A stretch of DNA of 64,000 nt from Endomychus coccineus (Eukaryota > Arthropoda > Insecta > Coleoptera > Endomychidae): contig OY294068.1 in the NCBI GenBank assembly GCA_958510875.1, positions 179,397,411-179,461,410 of the forward strand, read 5' to 3'. A program made the translations under genes and the position numbers. Every line of letters begins with the position of its first letter. Position 1 is the stretch's first letter. A model generated the notes under the pieces. That model had not been told where the DNA came from, searched no databases, and worked only from the letters and a program-made list of their open reading frames with translations. This document shows, one piece after another, positions 44,760 to 57,759 of this stretch.

Positions 44760-45500
44760 TGTACCACATTCAGGTTGATTTCCAATATTTTCCATCTTAT
44801 AATGAAAAGCCAGAACTGAGAAGAACGAGATGAATGGTTCAAGTCATTGTTATTTCTTATTCCTTTTCACGGTCGTCAGGTTCCCAGATTAAATCAATTG
44901 ATTATTTTTCACTGATTCCATAATTTTCAAAACGCATCAGTCAGACACAGAATCGTAATGGAATTAAGCATAGAAAATACAAAATAAGCAATATTAACAT
45001 AATAGTAAATGACCAAAGTGATTCTTGTACTTCACCATATGTCAATAATTTTTTAATCGAACTCCCAAATAAAGCATTTTCGACCCCCCTCTCTCAATTG
45101 GTAACACATTCAAAATTATTCCTACTATTCAAGGACATAATTTTAGATTTAGCTTTACTTGTTAATCCCTAGCTTTGTGAATATCACAGTGTGGTGAAAC
45201 AATTTATCAGCATTATTTCTAAATTAAAAGTTTCAAGTTTTGTCTAATTTTGAGTTCAATTTTTCAACATCCGAAAGTGTTTGGAAAGATAATTAAGGTA
45301 AATCAGTTGAATCATCCATTTTATTCTGTGAATTAATTCCTGGATTCCAATAGTTTATTCAAATAATATTGTATTTTTATTTATACAAATGTATGCTAGC
45401 GTTATATTTTGTGTTTATTATGGCAATAAAGTTATTGATTGATTCGTTGAATTTTAGTGTCGATTGGTAAGCCACTCTTTTTCATACAGTGATAGTAATA
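44760..45500. other. Non-coding; possible LINE tail
   Basis: The end 'ggcaataaagttattgattg' (about 45421-45441) looks like the 3' end of a LINE with a TTGA tail, but no coding part precedes it. Confidence 0.35.
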
Positions 45501-45744
45501 GTAATACTGTTGAATAGTGAATTTCCGCTTAGAATTCTTGGCTTCCGGATGGATTCCGCGTCACAAGAACTTGATCCCAACGTTTCGCCAACCATTACAT
45601 GTGGCATCTTCAAGGCAGGCTTGAGGCTTGAACTGAAACTGATTCTTCTGGCTTCTGTAGCGGTATTTATTGAAAGAAAAAACCTTCAAACATAATATTT
45701 CTGGTCGGTTTTACACACTTCCAAAACTATCTCAGTTTTACAAA

Positions 45745-46000
45745 CCTATCAAAGATAGAAGATTTAGAAGGTGCTTATAGTATTCCCTATTCTTGCGGTA
45801 AAGTCTACATTGGTGAAACAGGTCGTACAGTAGCTACTCGTGTGAAAGAACATGAGCGCTGTTCAAGGTTTCGTGACACCAGTGTATCTACACTTACGAA
45901 ACACAAATTTAACACTTATCATCGAATCCTTTTCGAAAATACTAAAATTCTAGCCGGAGCTCCAAACTTTTATCAGCGAACACACAACGGCAGGATCAGG
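45745..46000 (+). pseudogene. GIY-YIG endonuclease domain of a Penelope-like element
   Basis: The plus strand reads YSIPYSCGKVYIGETGRTVA then TRVKEHERC, close to the usual Penelope form where the endonuclease follows the reverse transcriptase. The Cys after the first strand, Tyr, Gly and Arg residues expected at the active site are present, and a conserved histidine occurs in KEHE. Frames break before and after, no reverse transcriptase remains, and the piece ends near the right inverted arm. In Penelope-like elements this domain nicks the target DNA. Confidence 0.8.
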
Positions 46001-46118
46001 TGCCAGAACTGAGTTAAACACCGGAATAAAGGCAGTGAACTGTGTAGCGCAGATTTTTTCCTACAATAAATACTGCTACAGAAACAAGTAGAATCAGTTT
46101 CAGTTCAAGCCTGAAGCC

Positions 46119-46162
46119 TTCCCTGAAGATGTCACCTGTAATGGTTGGCGAAACGTCGGCAT
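46119..46162 (+). ncRNA. Hammerhead-like relic in Penelope terminal repeat
   Basis: The core CTGAAGA (46123-46129), one extra T, stem II beginning GTCACC and closing GGTTGGC, then GAA, palindromic ACGT, cleavage base C. Stem I is weak (about 2 bp visible), so self-cleavage is doubtful. The inverted arm near 45573 has CTTGAAGA and is further decayed. Confidence 0.4.
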
Positions 46163-46215
46163 CAAGACGCGGAATTCATCCGGAAACCACGAATTTTCAA
46201 TAGTAATAGTGCATA

Positions 46216-47570
46216 CATTATTAGTTCTAGGAAATTGATAAATTAAATGCCGACAATCTACAGACTATTAATTAATCGAAAATGCAAGGGAATAACCTTC
46301 CCAACAAATTGTAATTTCTTAAACTTAGTTGACAAAAAATAAAGTTTTTCAAGAGAAGTCTTTACGTCATAGAGATGGCTATATCTTCAGTACAACCCTG
46401 ACGAAATTCTGCAAGGCTCCTCCTCAAATGAAACATGTTACATTGCCACTCTCAACGTGATTATTTTATCTTGTTCGAAGTGTTTGTTGCGCGTCGAATC
46501 AAAGTCTATTACAAACTGGAAAAACATTTATCAAACTGGGGATACGTCATCACATATAAGAAACACGTATCTACGGAAAACAGGGGTCGCATCCAGTCAG
46601 ATATGCTTTATATATTCAATCAATCACATTTTCCATGAAATTGAAAATTTCATACGCGATGAAACTTGGTTGTATTGTGAATACACGGCTCGTTTATACT
46701 ATTTGCCTACCTTGTGGACTGTTCAGTTTCCAAGAGAAATTCAATCATGTTTTTGTATCTTCAAGACACATTCCATATAGTGAGCATCAATTAACATTTT
46801 AATACACATCCTGTACATAACATCTACAAAGCCTATCAAAGCTCACTTTAAATACAACTTCCATTGGTATTCAGCCATCATATATCTATAATTTAATGCA
46901 TGACTAATTGCTTGTTCATAATATCATTCAGCAGTTTATGTAGGCATATTAACGAGATGCTTATTTCCCCGTAGAAAGAAACGTAAATTCGAATATATTT
47001 TGTCGATAATTTAAAATACAAGATAAGGGTTGGCTTCACCCCAATTCCCAGATGAGCTAATCATGCCGCTTCGAAGTCTCCTTTTACCTATGATTGGGTT
47101 AAATTGAAATTAGGCTCATATCTCTTCGTTAAGCTTGGAAGAGCATTACGTAACGCGTCATTTGTAACGAACAATTCTTTGACGTTCTTTTCTTTTATCA
47201 AATATTGGAATCATCCCAACAGTTTGTTATTCGATTTGTAATATTTTAACGGTTATATTTAAGCTACATAAGATAGTCAGATATTATGTTCATAGAGATT
47301 ATACTCCAAAATTATTATGATTATATTTAATGATTTCTAATTAAGTCAATCTATCAACTGATTTCACATATTTGAATCACCTGATAGTGATCAGCACAGC
47401 AAAATAAAACGTACTGGAATTGCATCAAACATCAAAAATAATTTAAAACCAAAAAATATTCGTAAACCAACTAGGTTCGAATCTTAAGCTATGTGAAATA
47501 GATCAATAGATGCCCTTCAGAAACTAACAGGCCTGTTATATACTGGGATTTCGCAATTCAAATATGCCAA
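46216..47570. other. No recognised gene
   Basis: AT-rich sequence. Overlapping frames at 46435-46780 show no known motif. Confidence 0.4.
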
Positions 47571-47574
47571 TACC

Positions 47575-48030
47575 AAACTTCAATCAATCAATCAATCAAA
47601 ACGAGGGCGGAGAAGTCCGGTGCACTTAGACGGCTTGATTGGGTGCATTGTGTGCCCTTTGGTACAAGAATTAGCCCAGCACGCCTAAGGCAGTGCCGAA
47701 GGCTAAAATTTTGCATGGACTGATATATTTCATGGCTGCAGGCAGCTTATGTGTGCTGCCGAAGTGTTGTAGCCTAAGAGAAGCTAATGCTGGACATTCG
47801 ACTAGGATGTGAGAGGCCTCTCTACATCTTCTACAAGCTGGGTCTTCAACAATGCCCATTGTGTGTAAATGTTTATTCAGAAGACAGTGTCCGGTGAGGA
47901 GTCCTGTCACCAGTTTCATGCATCTCCTGCTCACAGAGAGTAGGGTTTCAGAGAGCTTAGACGAGAACTCCCTAATGTGGAGCTTCGCTTTCCTCATGCC
48001 GGGGGCACTACGCCAGACCGAGAGCCACTA
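47575..48030 (-). pseudogene. I/R1-like LINE C-terminus with TTGA tail
   Basis: The minus-strand frame 47671-47997 (108 residues) reads SRRCMKLVTGLLTGHCLLNK, HLHTMGIVEDPACRRCREAS and HILVECPALASLR. This is the C-terminal CCHC-like region that follows RNase H in these LINEs. After the stop the minus strand ends in a TTGATTGATTG tail (plus strand 47581-47600), a typical target-primed 3' end. The element is 5'-truncated to about 450 bp. The short frame is intact but cannot function alone. Confidence 0.85.
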
Positions 48031-48529
48031 TCTATATCAAATTTAGTATACGGCTTAATTTACAGATGAAAAAGGGCTATTTCAACACCTTTCACATTTT
48101 CCTCGAAATTCTGAATTATCAGTGACTATGAAGCGAATGAAGAGTGGACACATTTTCAAGGGAAATGATTTTGGAAATAAAATTTTCTCCATTCGTCTTG
48201 GTACATATCGGAGGTAAATGAGTTTTGGTTTGTATCCGCAATTTTATGGACATCCAATACCATCATACCAGTTATAATCTTGATACTATTGAATTTCTCT
48301 TCACTCATCTTTGAGGTTTGAATTTAAACTTTTCGTGAATACAAATCATGCATGGACATTATCAACAATTTCCACTTCTATACAATGTTTCGGATAGCTA
48401 CATATTCCGGATATGATGCAGAAATTGATTGAATCAATTATATTTCAGAATCAACTTGGCGGCAAAGTATATTGGAGCCAAACAATGATGTCCAGATGTC
48501 CAGAATTTCAGTATTTTATATTCTATTCT

Positions 48530-49910
48530 CCTACAGCCAAATTGTAATGAACCAGCAAGTTAAAAGAACGTGAAAGCTTTCAACATGCTCAACCAATGCG
48601 TTCAGCCTATTTTCTTGAGGGGAAATCTTGCATAGACGCTTCAGGGGCTCGCGCTCCCGAGTTTGCCGGATTCTTAGCGACTGAAACCTGTCCCCCGTGA
48701 GGTTGGTTCTCCTTCTCAGAGGAAGCCCCACTGCACTGCGGTCATTAGTATCCCATTGTGCCCTCACATATTGCTATCTCCCCATCAGTCCGGTGTATTT
48801 TATGAAATTTATTAGCCTGATCTAGTGGATACTTCTGATTATGGGTGTAGTTTTATCGTCTCCATGGTATGTTCGACCCCAAACCACGTATGCAGTGCAC
48901 TGACACAGCACATGCATGGGTGTCTCTCCTTCCATGCCGCAACTTCTGCATGTGCTCTGATCCACCAGACCTATCGTGCAGAGATGTTTGTTGTATGGGG
49001 CGTGTCTGGTCAGGAATACAACAAGATTTCTTGTCTGCTGAACGTCAGTAGATTTTTCACTCGTTGCTGCTGGAGATCTCCCATCAGTTGTTTGGAATGC
49101 GAGATGCAGGGCAGTTCCCTCCAATGCTCGGTGCTCTGTCTCGAGTCATTTTTGGATTACAGATTTCACTGTGGCATGAGGAATGCCACAGGTTGGCTCT
49201 GGTACAATCAGGGTGTATTCCGCCCCCACTTTAGCGGGTGCGACTGATTTTCTTATACTCCCATATGAGTGTCACTGTAATGGGGTTCTTCATCAATGCC
49301 GTAAGACCCTTCACACAATCGAGTAAACATTGTGAGGTGATTGTGTATGACTCCAGTTCCTTAAGCACTGTTAGGTTGCTCGCTATGATTGTTATTTGTC
49401 TATTCTCATAGGCTCTTTCCTTCATAATTCGAGCACATGTTGTAATTTCTAATATTTTTGCATGGAATTCTGTCGCAAGTATCCCTAAGCTTGAAGAAAT
49501 CATTTCTTCTTGGTCCTCTGTCTCGACTATTCCAGCACCTGTACTTTTTTCGGTCTTGGTGCCTTCGGCAAACCATACGGAGTCTCCTGGTATCATATGA
49601 GGATTGCCCCCAGCTTTATACCGCCCATACAAGGTTTGAATCGTGAATGGTACGGAAGTGCTGTAAACCATCGGATCTCATCCCCAATAGCCCAGGTGAT
49701 CCAAGCAATTCAAGAATGCTTCGGCCCTTTTGTTCGCTCCTCTTATAGCTTCTACCTGAATGACGAGATGCAGTGGCTCCAACCCCAACAGCTTTCTATC
49801 GCAGCCGTTGGGGTGGTCGACATTGCACCTGCTTTTCCTAAGCACGCCAGCATCTGAACTCTGTTCAGGGAATGCTGGGATACTTTCGTTTCTGTTTTTG
49901 GTCACCAAAT
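48530..49910 (-). pseudogene. I/R1-like LINE, RNase H to C-terminus
   Basis: The first readable part (49678-49908) corresponds to the segment before RNase H (CNVDHPNGCDRKLLGLEPLH). RNase H follows (49231-49671): SVWFAEGTKTEKSTGAGIVE, where WYTDGSKT would be expected, so the first catalytic aspartate appears lost (AEG for TDG), then LATEFHAKILEI and ITIIASN. The C-terminal region (48822-49124) has HLCTIGLVDQSTCRSCGMEG. Several frame changes occur. The copy is older than the one at 37 kb and belongs to a related but distinct family. Confidence 0.82.
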
Positions 49911-49914
49911 GATT

Positions 49915-50980
49915 GCGGCGTATGTATTCAGCTTACGAAATGCATATGGTCGTTGTTGAACACTGGACAAACTGAAAAATGTCTTTTCTGGTTGTACAGT
50001 TCATAACCAATAATCGAACATCGATAGTTCACAATTCTTTTGATCTGAATGTATGGTATTTGTTTTATGTGTAACTGTTCGATGAATCAACTGTACGATA
50101 CATTAAGTGTATCACCATCTTGTATCTTGACTTCATCTAAACATCGACATCGTCAATAAATTCGTTTTCAATAAATTCAGCAATAACTGGAAAATTAATT
50201 TGCCAATTTTAATCAATTCGCACTTTCGGGAAACATTCGGACCAAGTAAATACAATCTGCATTCGGAATATTTCGTCGCTATTCATTCCATCGATGACTG
50301 AACACGAGGAAATCTGAGCTTGCATCATTATTAATATTAAATCAGAACCCGGAGGGTTAATATAACTACAGTAGGTTCTACTAATTATTATTTAATAACA
50401 GCTCGAATCTCCGTCTGCTATACTGATTGACTACTAATTGCCTCAAGATGTAATTAAATTTTAATCAGTTAGTACAACTGGATTTTCTTAATTTCTCGAA
50501 ATCTTATACCCTAGGAACGAACGATTTTATTTGACGTCGGTTTCCTTTTCCCAACTTCATTGTTTGAGCTGTTTCTGATATTTTCAGGGAAGCAGATGGG
50601 AAAACATTCGATTTGGATATCTGTCAGAAACATTATCTCTTAGATTTGGAGAAAACTGACACCACTCAAGTTTCAAAGCAATATTTTTCCAACTGCTGAT
50701 TTTAAGCCAATCATATTTCGAAATGCTGATTACCAATTCCTCGCAATGTAGTGGGGCATAATGAACTTCGAAGCTCTTCGATTGATGTTCAAATTAGGAA
50801 AATCTACGTTGGTCAATATCTATGTTTGTACTCAATGAGATTTTCCCGCGTTCGCTGCCTCTGCCGATTATGATGCATTATGAAAGACAGTGAATAAACG
50901 TTTGCCATTGTTTATGAACAATCACCCTGATAAATAAATATTTTGTATGCTGTTGTATGTAAAACTTTTGAAAAAGGAAA
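49915..50980. other. No recognised gene
   Basis: AT-rich sequence with no coding homology seen. Confidence 0.4.
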
Positions 50981-50984
50981 GTAT

Positions 50985-51720
50985 ATATGTTTGCTATCTT
51001 TTGGGATCTATCAAAGGCATTTATTATGTCACTTCCAAATTTCTGATAAACAAAATTAAACATCACAAATTCTCTAATAACATCATTTGTTTGATCCCAC
51101 TAATGGATGACATTTAGCAGACTGTCTACTATGATGAAACATCGTATCTACATGAAAACCATTCGGGTGTCCCACAACTTCACCCACTTGGCCCAATATT
51201 ATTCCGATTTACCATAAAATGTTGATGAGCATGGGCTCAATTCATTCGCGGATAATACAGTTAGATTAAATATTTCTAAGGTCTATGATTACTAAAAGAT
51301 GTTGCCCAGAATTCTGAGGCTAAGCTCTCAAAATGGTTTAGTGCAAATAAGTTGAGCTTGGAAGAATTAAAAACTCAAATTTATATTTTATCTAATCTCA
51401 GTGGGGTATGGAAGATACTTAGGTATTTTTATTTATCCCAAACTCACTTGGTTTAATCATTGCACCTGGACCGGAACAATCTCAATGCTACATTATTTAT
51501 ACACTAAGAATTATTTAAAACCTCGTTGTCGTATCAGACCTCAGACCACCGTCCAACTTACTTTGTCTTCATCTATTCCATCTTCCATAATGGTATAACT
51601 CTCCTTACACATTCAACAAAATTCGTTAACGCTGCTCCAAGAAAACCTGTATGAATTATAATTAATCTAAAGTGTAAAAAAGATTGCAAAAATCATTCCC
51701 TTGGATAAACTCATATTTTT
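50985..51720 (+). pseudogene. Strongly decayed LINE reverse transcriptase
   Basis: Plus-strand pieces in order are FAIFWDLSKAF (first catalytic box), LHPLGPILFR, FADNTVRLNISKV where FADDT is expected, EAKLSKWFSANKLSLEE, and YLGIFIYPKLTWFNH. This is the order of a jockey/CR1-type LINE RT. Many stops and at least three frame changes are present, so it is an old copy. The family differs from the FADDGTLH family found elsewhere in the window. Confidence 0.75.
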
Positions 51721-53130
51721 ACTCTTCTCACTGTACGTAGTCAAAGGAAAATTTTGTAAATGAGTACTCTTTTGGCGTGGTAACCCCCTTGGCAAGTGAC
51801 ACTTTTGACTTCCATCTTCAGTTCTTAGAATGGAATTATTCAACTATAATTGAATTACCCTGTGATGTCATAAAAGTAAGGTTGACCATAACTAGTCCTG
51901 GCAGCAAAATATAATATACATAGAGTATGAAACATACATGAGTTGTAAAACACGTATTTCTATGAGAATAAACAGTCGAAAATGTTCATTCCCAACGCCA
52001 ACTTAATATTGTATCGTTCTTTTCTGTTTTAACTCTTTTCAATATTATGCCTAAGTTTTGAGACATACGTTACTATCTAAATAATACATATTCCTTTTTA
52101 ATCTTTATCCATCATCAAATGCTGATGATATGATATGATGTGCTAAGCTCGAATATGTACCTCCCTCAATGCAAAAACAAAATCATTCTAATGTGATGTG
52201 GTCTTGTATGCTCACGCTTACTGAAATGAAATGCATCACGTGATCTTCAAATCCAAACGATCATCGCGTTTCCAAATGGATGAATCCCAAACCTTATTTG
52301 TACCTTTCAAGATTCTGATTTTCATCTGTCTTCAATATGACTTTTAATAAGACGCGCTTATAAATGAAAGGATATTTGAATAAGGCCTTTATAAATAATC
52401 TTCTCTGTATTAATTTAACGCCTAGTCATAATGAATCGAACTTGTATCAATTTATTACAATCAAACTTTAATCGTAGCAACGTGGCGTGCCGCTACCGTT
52501 TTACATTTAGATTTCTATCTCTATTACTTGATTTAAATTGTGTCTATGACTAATCAGAATCTGCTGAAAGCTCCCGTAGTCGACCGGATAAAATCGTCCT
52601 TATTTTCATAGCGACTACCGGTTGAATAACCCTGCACCGTATTCTTGTTCTTTCCACTAGTTTCACCCTTTCTTTGATATAATCATTACCCCTCCCTTTT
52701 ACTTGTTTCATTATTATTTAATTATTTTCATTTCTGCTTCAGACATGTTACGACTTGGAGGGAATTTCAGATTGATAATTCTCAGGTAATCAACAAACAT
52801 TTCAAGGAATATTAATATCTCTCAAGCAAACGTTGTAATTTCATACATAAATTATCGTTCATTGTTTCTGAACAAACGAATCGTAATTATCAATTCTAAT
52901 ATACAATTACTGTAACAGATCACTGAAATAAATTGTAGTATTTCATATGATATAGGTGCAATTGTGTAATTTGGTTCAAGGCTTTCTGCCGTGAACTATC
53001 ATGCACTATTTCTCGTCAATACTATCAAAGTTTCGTTGAAATAGGTGCAAAGCAATTACAAATAATATATGTATATTGTAGTGGAAGATAATAAAGCAGT
53101 CTACTTACACATTAGAATATCTATTTCTAG
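51721..53130. other. No recognised gene
   Basis: AT-rich; nothing supported. Confidence 0.4.
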
Positions 53131-53135
53131 TAATA

Positions 53136-53815
53136 CGAGGGCATGGTGAAAAATGAAACAAGAAATGATTTATTAGGCCAAAACTTATTTTAGTCCTCAA
53201 CATAATCCTCTTGTCGCCCGATACACTTCGTCCTATCTCTTTCTAATTTTTGGATCCCTTCCAAATAATACGATTTCGGCAATCTTTCGAAATAGGCGTT
53301 TGTCTCAGCAATGACCTCATCGTTGGTGCCAAAACTCTTTCCGCCGAGCCATTTCTCCAAGTTTGGAAATAGATGAAATCGCATGGGGTCAAATCTGGAG
53401 AATACGGTGGATGACGAACCAATTCGTAGCGTAATTCATGCAATTTTCCCATTGCGACTGCGGACCTGTGCGCCAGTGCGTTGTCCTGGTGGAAGAGCAC
53501 TGCTTTCTTTGCCAAATGCGCCCGTTTTCGCTTCAAATCGGCGTCGAATCGATCCACCAGCTCTGCGTGATATATGCCGGTGATCGTTTTGCCCCTTTCA
53601 AGGTAATCTATATGGACAATACCTTGTGCATCCCGAATAACTGTCGCCATGACTTTGTTGGCCGATAAGTCTACTTTGGCCGTTTTTGGTATCGATTCGC
53701 CAGGACAAAGTCCACTGTTTCGACCGTTCCTCGGTCTCTGGTGTGTTGTGATAGACCCATGTTTTATTCACGGTTATGAAACGGCGCAAAAAGTCATCGC
53801 ATTTTCGTGGGATAA
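53136..53815 (-). mobile_element. mariner element, 3' half only
   Basis: The 3' end 'cgagggcatggtgaaaaat' abuts TA at 53134-53135 and matches the ends of the mariner at 486-1602. Coding similarity stops near 53815, so the 5' terminal repeat and N-terminal half are missing. Confidence 0.87.
53190..53815 (-). pseudogene. mariner transposase, catalytic half
   Basis: Three overlapping frames hold the catalytic core: FLRRFITVNKTWVYHNTPET (first D changed, N-K where D-E is usual), GIVHIDYLERGKTITGIYHA, KKAVLFHQDNALAHRSAVAM (second D), HPPYSPDLTPCDFIYF (third D). Then GGKSFGTNDEVIAETNAYFE to the C-terminus DYVED at 53190. Two frameshifts separate the pieces. It preserves the region deleted from the copy at 656-1548, and keeps the 34-residue spacing class. 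It is inactive. Confidence 0.88.
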
Positions 53816-53939
53816 AATTTTGAAATTCAGGTTGCACCCAGGAATAGATAGAGTTGTAAATCAGAATGAGCCCAGAATTGGATAGAGTAGTGAATTCACG
53901 GCGGTCAAAGTCATCGTAAATTGAAGGCAATAAACAAAC

Positions 53940-55180
53940 AAAGAATTTGGTTTTTACTTACCTATGTAGAAACCATATTGACCGAGTTGTAGCTCGATGA
54001 AGATTGCGGCGTGCTTACAGAAAACAGAAATACAAGCATTGGAAGTTGAATAACCGCGAACCGGAAGCTTATTCATAGGAAACTCGAACTTTATGAATAT
54101 TATTTCAAAATGGTTCTTTGTTTGCCTTGCTAGCATGAAAAATTACGGGGTTATGACCAGAATGAAATCAGTCACGTGCACTTTTCAAATTCAAGATGAG
54201 CAAAATCCATTCGTAATTTCTTATATTGTGATAATAATAATGAGATTCGAGTTTTTCTTGAAAAAGCAAGTGGTACTCCTTGGTCAAGGAGCATGAATGA
54301 ATCTCCTCTCAGGTGAACTTGAATGCCTTCCTAGATTGATACCACGGTTCATTAGAAATGTAGGTTCTAAATGTATGGTATAGTAAAATTTTCAACATTA
54401 CCTCGATGTTTAACTTCTCACTTGCTTAGAAACACATAGAAAAGTTTCAGACTTGATTGGTATCACACGTGCTTTTGACTTTCATCATATCAATGGAGTT
54501 GCTATTACAATTTTCTTCTGGATAACTTTTTCAGTAGATGACTAAAAGTTCTACTGATCTACTGAAGATGGTAGCTTGGTTATCAAAATACGTAATAATT
54601 CCGGTCTGATTGGTGTTGCGTTGACCACAATCTTCGTAACCGTTTTTATATTGATATTGCGTTTTTTTTTCGGATGAGGAAAAGTAGGTAAAAAACCAAA
54701 GGCGAGGTAGTGAACCTCCTTGAGATACCTGTGTATCCTGAATTATCTATCATTAACTGTAAGATGAAATTCAGTTTTGCATTGTTTAATAACGCTCTGA
54801 AGAAATTTGTATGAATCTGATGTATATCAACCAACTTATCCACCAAAATAGTGTATGTATAGCGGTGATTGTTTCTAATTTATAGTGGCCTTTCAATATA
54901 GAAATGACATTCTTTCGAGCACTTTTGCCTGTACCTACATGTAGTAGTAGTATTTTTTTATTCAAGAAGCATTACATTGCATAGAACACGTCAAAATCTG
55001 AAGTATTACATTATGATTTATATATTTTAATTGCATAAGAATAGAATATCTGAGCTTTAAGAGTGTAAGAATAAAAATCCACACTGTAAAATTACGCAAT
55101 TATTAAATACAACATTGCTTGAACATAGATTAAAAAAAACACTTAACAAATTAAAAGAAACATAAACTAATATATCACAT
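53940..55180. other. No recognised gene
   Basis: AT-rich; no motif found. Confidence 0.4.
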
Positions 55181-55189
55181 ATTGAATCC

Positions 55190-56320
55190 ATTATTTAAAA
55201 TATCAGGTACCGAGTAAAAACAATTTTCAATAAAATAATTTTTTAAAACTGTTTTAAATTGTTTTATGGGCAATTGTCTTACTTAAACAGGAAGTTTAAT
55301 AAATATTTTTGGTCCATAGTAACTAGAACCTGTTTTGGTTCTGTGCAATCTATGATAATCTACCCGTAAGTCATCTTTATTTCTGGTGTTATGTGAGTGA
55401 ACAGATTCTTGTGTGGTAAACTTATCCACATTAAGTCTCGTATGTAATAGACAGACTAAAATGTAGGCAGACGGAACTGTTAAGATTTTGAGTTTCCTGA
55501 AGCTACTAAGTCATCTTTGTAATTTAAATAATCCAGTATTCGGATAGCTTTACGTTGCATTTTAAATATTTTATTTGCAAGTGGTGCATGACCCCAATTT
55601 AATAACCCATAACTTATATGAGAGTGTATCAATGAATGGTACGCTGTGATTAGGATATCCTTTGAAACAATAGAAGAAAGATTTCTTGACAGGTAAAAAT
55701 TTTTTTCTAATTTGCTAGATACTATATTTATATGTGGTTGCCATAACAACTTGGAATCCATGTATACTCCTAAAAACCTTACTGGATTTGGGTTATCTGT
55801 AATATCTATAGTTCTAAGGCTAAAAATAAGTTTCTTTGTTTTCCCCTCATTTAGCAATAACTGATTAGCTGTGAACCAGTCAGATATTTCCGACTGCGTC
55901 TTCTCCAACTCACCAATCAAGGTGCTCGAATTATTATTTTTATTTGCTGCAGTTGCATCATCTGAGAATATTGTAAACTGATAGTTTGGAAAATTATATG
56001 GTAAATCATTTAAATAAATTATGAAAAGTATAGGGCCTAAAATTGAACCTTGTAGTATCCCTCTTCTTACTTCCTATATGTCAGATTTATCACGCTTTAA
56101 TACAACTTTCTGTTTTCTGTTATATAAAAAACTTTTAATAAGATCTATACTATTATCACTAAAGTTATGATACTTAAGCTTGTTAATTAGTAGGTCAAAG
56201 GAGACACAATCGAATGGTGGAGTGTTCTTTGTACTTTTGGCTGATTTTTTCTCATCCACCAGAATTTTCTTGTGATCTGCCGCTAATATGCATTCTTCAG
56301 CAAGGGAACACAAAAATCAT
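55190..56320 (-). pseudogene. Jockey/CR1-like LINE reverse transcriptase, C-terminal half
   Basis: One frame runs from 56313 to 55480 with a single in-frame TAG at 56074-56076. Before the stop: PPFDCVSFDLLINKLKYHNF and SFLYNRKQKVVLK. After it: RRGILQGSILGPILFIIYLN, then FTIFSDDATAA (the YADD/FADD catalytic box), SDWFTANQLLLNEGKTKKL, VRFLGVYMDSKLLWQPHI and FKMQRKAIRILDYLNYKDDL. A frameshift near 55490 moves the frame, which continues to about 55190 through VDKFTTQESVHSHNTRNKDD. It is truncated 5' of about 56320. It is among the better preserved LINE copies here. Confidence 0.85.
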
Positions 56321-56324
56321 CGTC

Positions 56325-57700
56325 CATTCCATCACCGTTATTTCTCTCTTGTATCCTACATCATCTAAAACAGTGCCCAGTATACTCACTGGCATTGGGA
56401 AATCCGAAGAATATTTGTGAGCGTACAACCAATTGTAATGTAATAACATTTATATAATTACTTATGTTATGTTTCATCCAGATGTGATGTTGTATGTAGT
56501 ATCGAATAATCACTCCAAAAAGTGGAGACGCATATTTAAATGATAAATTGGATAAAATATCTACTTTTCTCTGCATCTTGCACCAGATATGAAGTTATTT
56601 GTGTGGTATCAGCGTGTATAGCGCAACTTCCAGTTCATTTTCACTATTACATGAATTCTCACTGTCACTAAAATCCTTCTTGAAATCAGACATTCTCCAG
56701 CTTTCACTCTTTGACTTAGGGCTTCGACGTGTTGTCAACCGCGGTCAAAACCTTGGTTGAGACTTCTTTTTCGCAACTTATATTGGAAATAGGGACGTTA
56801 ACACAATATATTCATTCGAACGTTCTAAAAGTCATTCGAATTTTTCCGTCTAGACGTTATAGTGAGAAATTTAGAAGCGTTAATGCGAAGCCTAAGCGGA
56901 ATTAATTTTATTTACTGGTTTCAGACTTTCCCAAAACTGATTTCCTTCCCATTTAGTGCGCAGTAAAGTATGCATAAAATAATAATATAATAGTAAGCCG
57001 CCGTTTAATTTTTTAATGGCCAAATGCTTTTAGAGACGTCCTAACTTAGCTTGCATATTTAAAAGTAATGCGAAGCATAAGCAGCGCTGAGAGCATTGAG
57101 AACATTAAGAGCAAGCAATCGTGTTCCTGAGGGATATAAAGACAATGTATAGCTGTAATTTCGACCTAAACGCGATATTATACGGAACGGGCACAGGTGC
57201 GAGATGTCAGAAATTTGATTTGCCTAAAAAGCCAGAACATCTTCTCAACAAAAACGCTACACAGCTAAACATGAAATATATAACAGAATTATTAATAATG
57301 CCCACGACACGCAGTGGCGTACGCTTCCATCTACTAATTTCTTCCAACACTCTGCCATTATTTCCTTTAACATGCACTTCTCCTTTAACCTTATTCAAAT
57401 ACCTCTAGTTATGGCATCCAGTACTGGTGTAGTACATTATTTGGTACTTATTTTAAATACATTATAAAATGGAGAGAGTGATCATAAACATAATTTATGG
57501 GTATAATAGACTTCAGTTCCCAAGTTCATTCATAAATTGGTAGATACTGAAGCTCCAACGAGTAGTAAATAAACCCTAAAATAAAACGTCTATTACCTTC
57601 TCACTTTGTATATTGAGGTGAACTGCCTCCAATGATTTCTTACATCTAAATGAATACGAAAATATGAATAATACGTTATTTTCTAAAAATAAAAGATATA
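56325..57700. other. No recognised gene
   Basis: AT-rich; open frames at 57121-57408 lack familiar features. Confidence 0.4.
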
Positions 57701-57759
57701 AGAGGGAGGACTGTGGAAACACAGATCCCATTTATTCGATGAGAATGGTCACCAAGATA

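Larger units (their letters stand above)
45505..46215. mobile_element. Penelope-like element fragment in an inverted repeat
   Basis: The arms at about 45505-45675 and 46065-46215 are inverted copies ('aacgtttcgccaaccattac' against 'gtaatggttggcgaaacgt'). Between them lies a GIY-YIG endonuclease piece. Terminal repeats in inverted orientation around a truncated body are a familiar form of Penelope-like insertions. The wording 'gaagatg...ggcgaaacgtc' is a hallmark of their terminal repeats. Confidence 0.75.

Noticed and set aside
47470..47490. B-box-like 'ggttcgaatc', possible tRNA
   Set aside because: No acceptor or anticodon stems can be paired around it.
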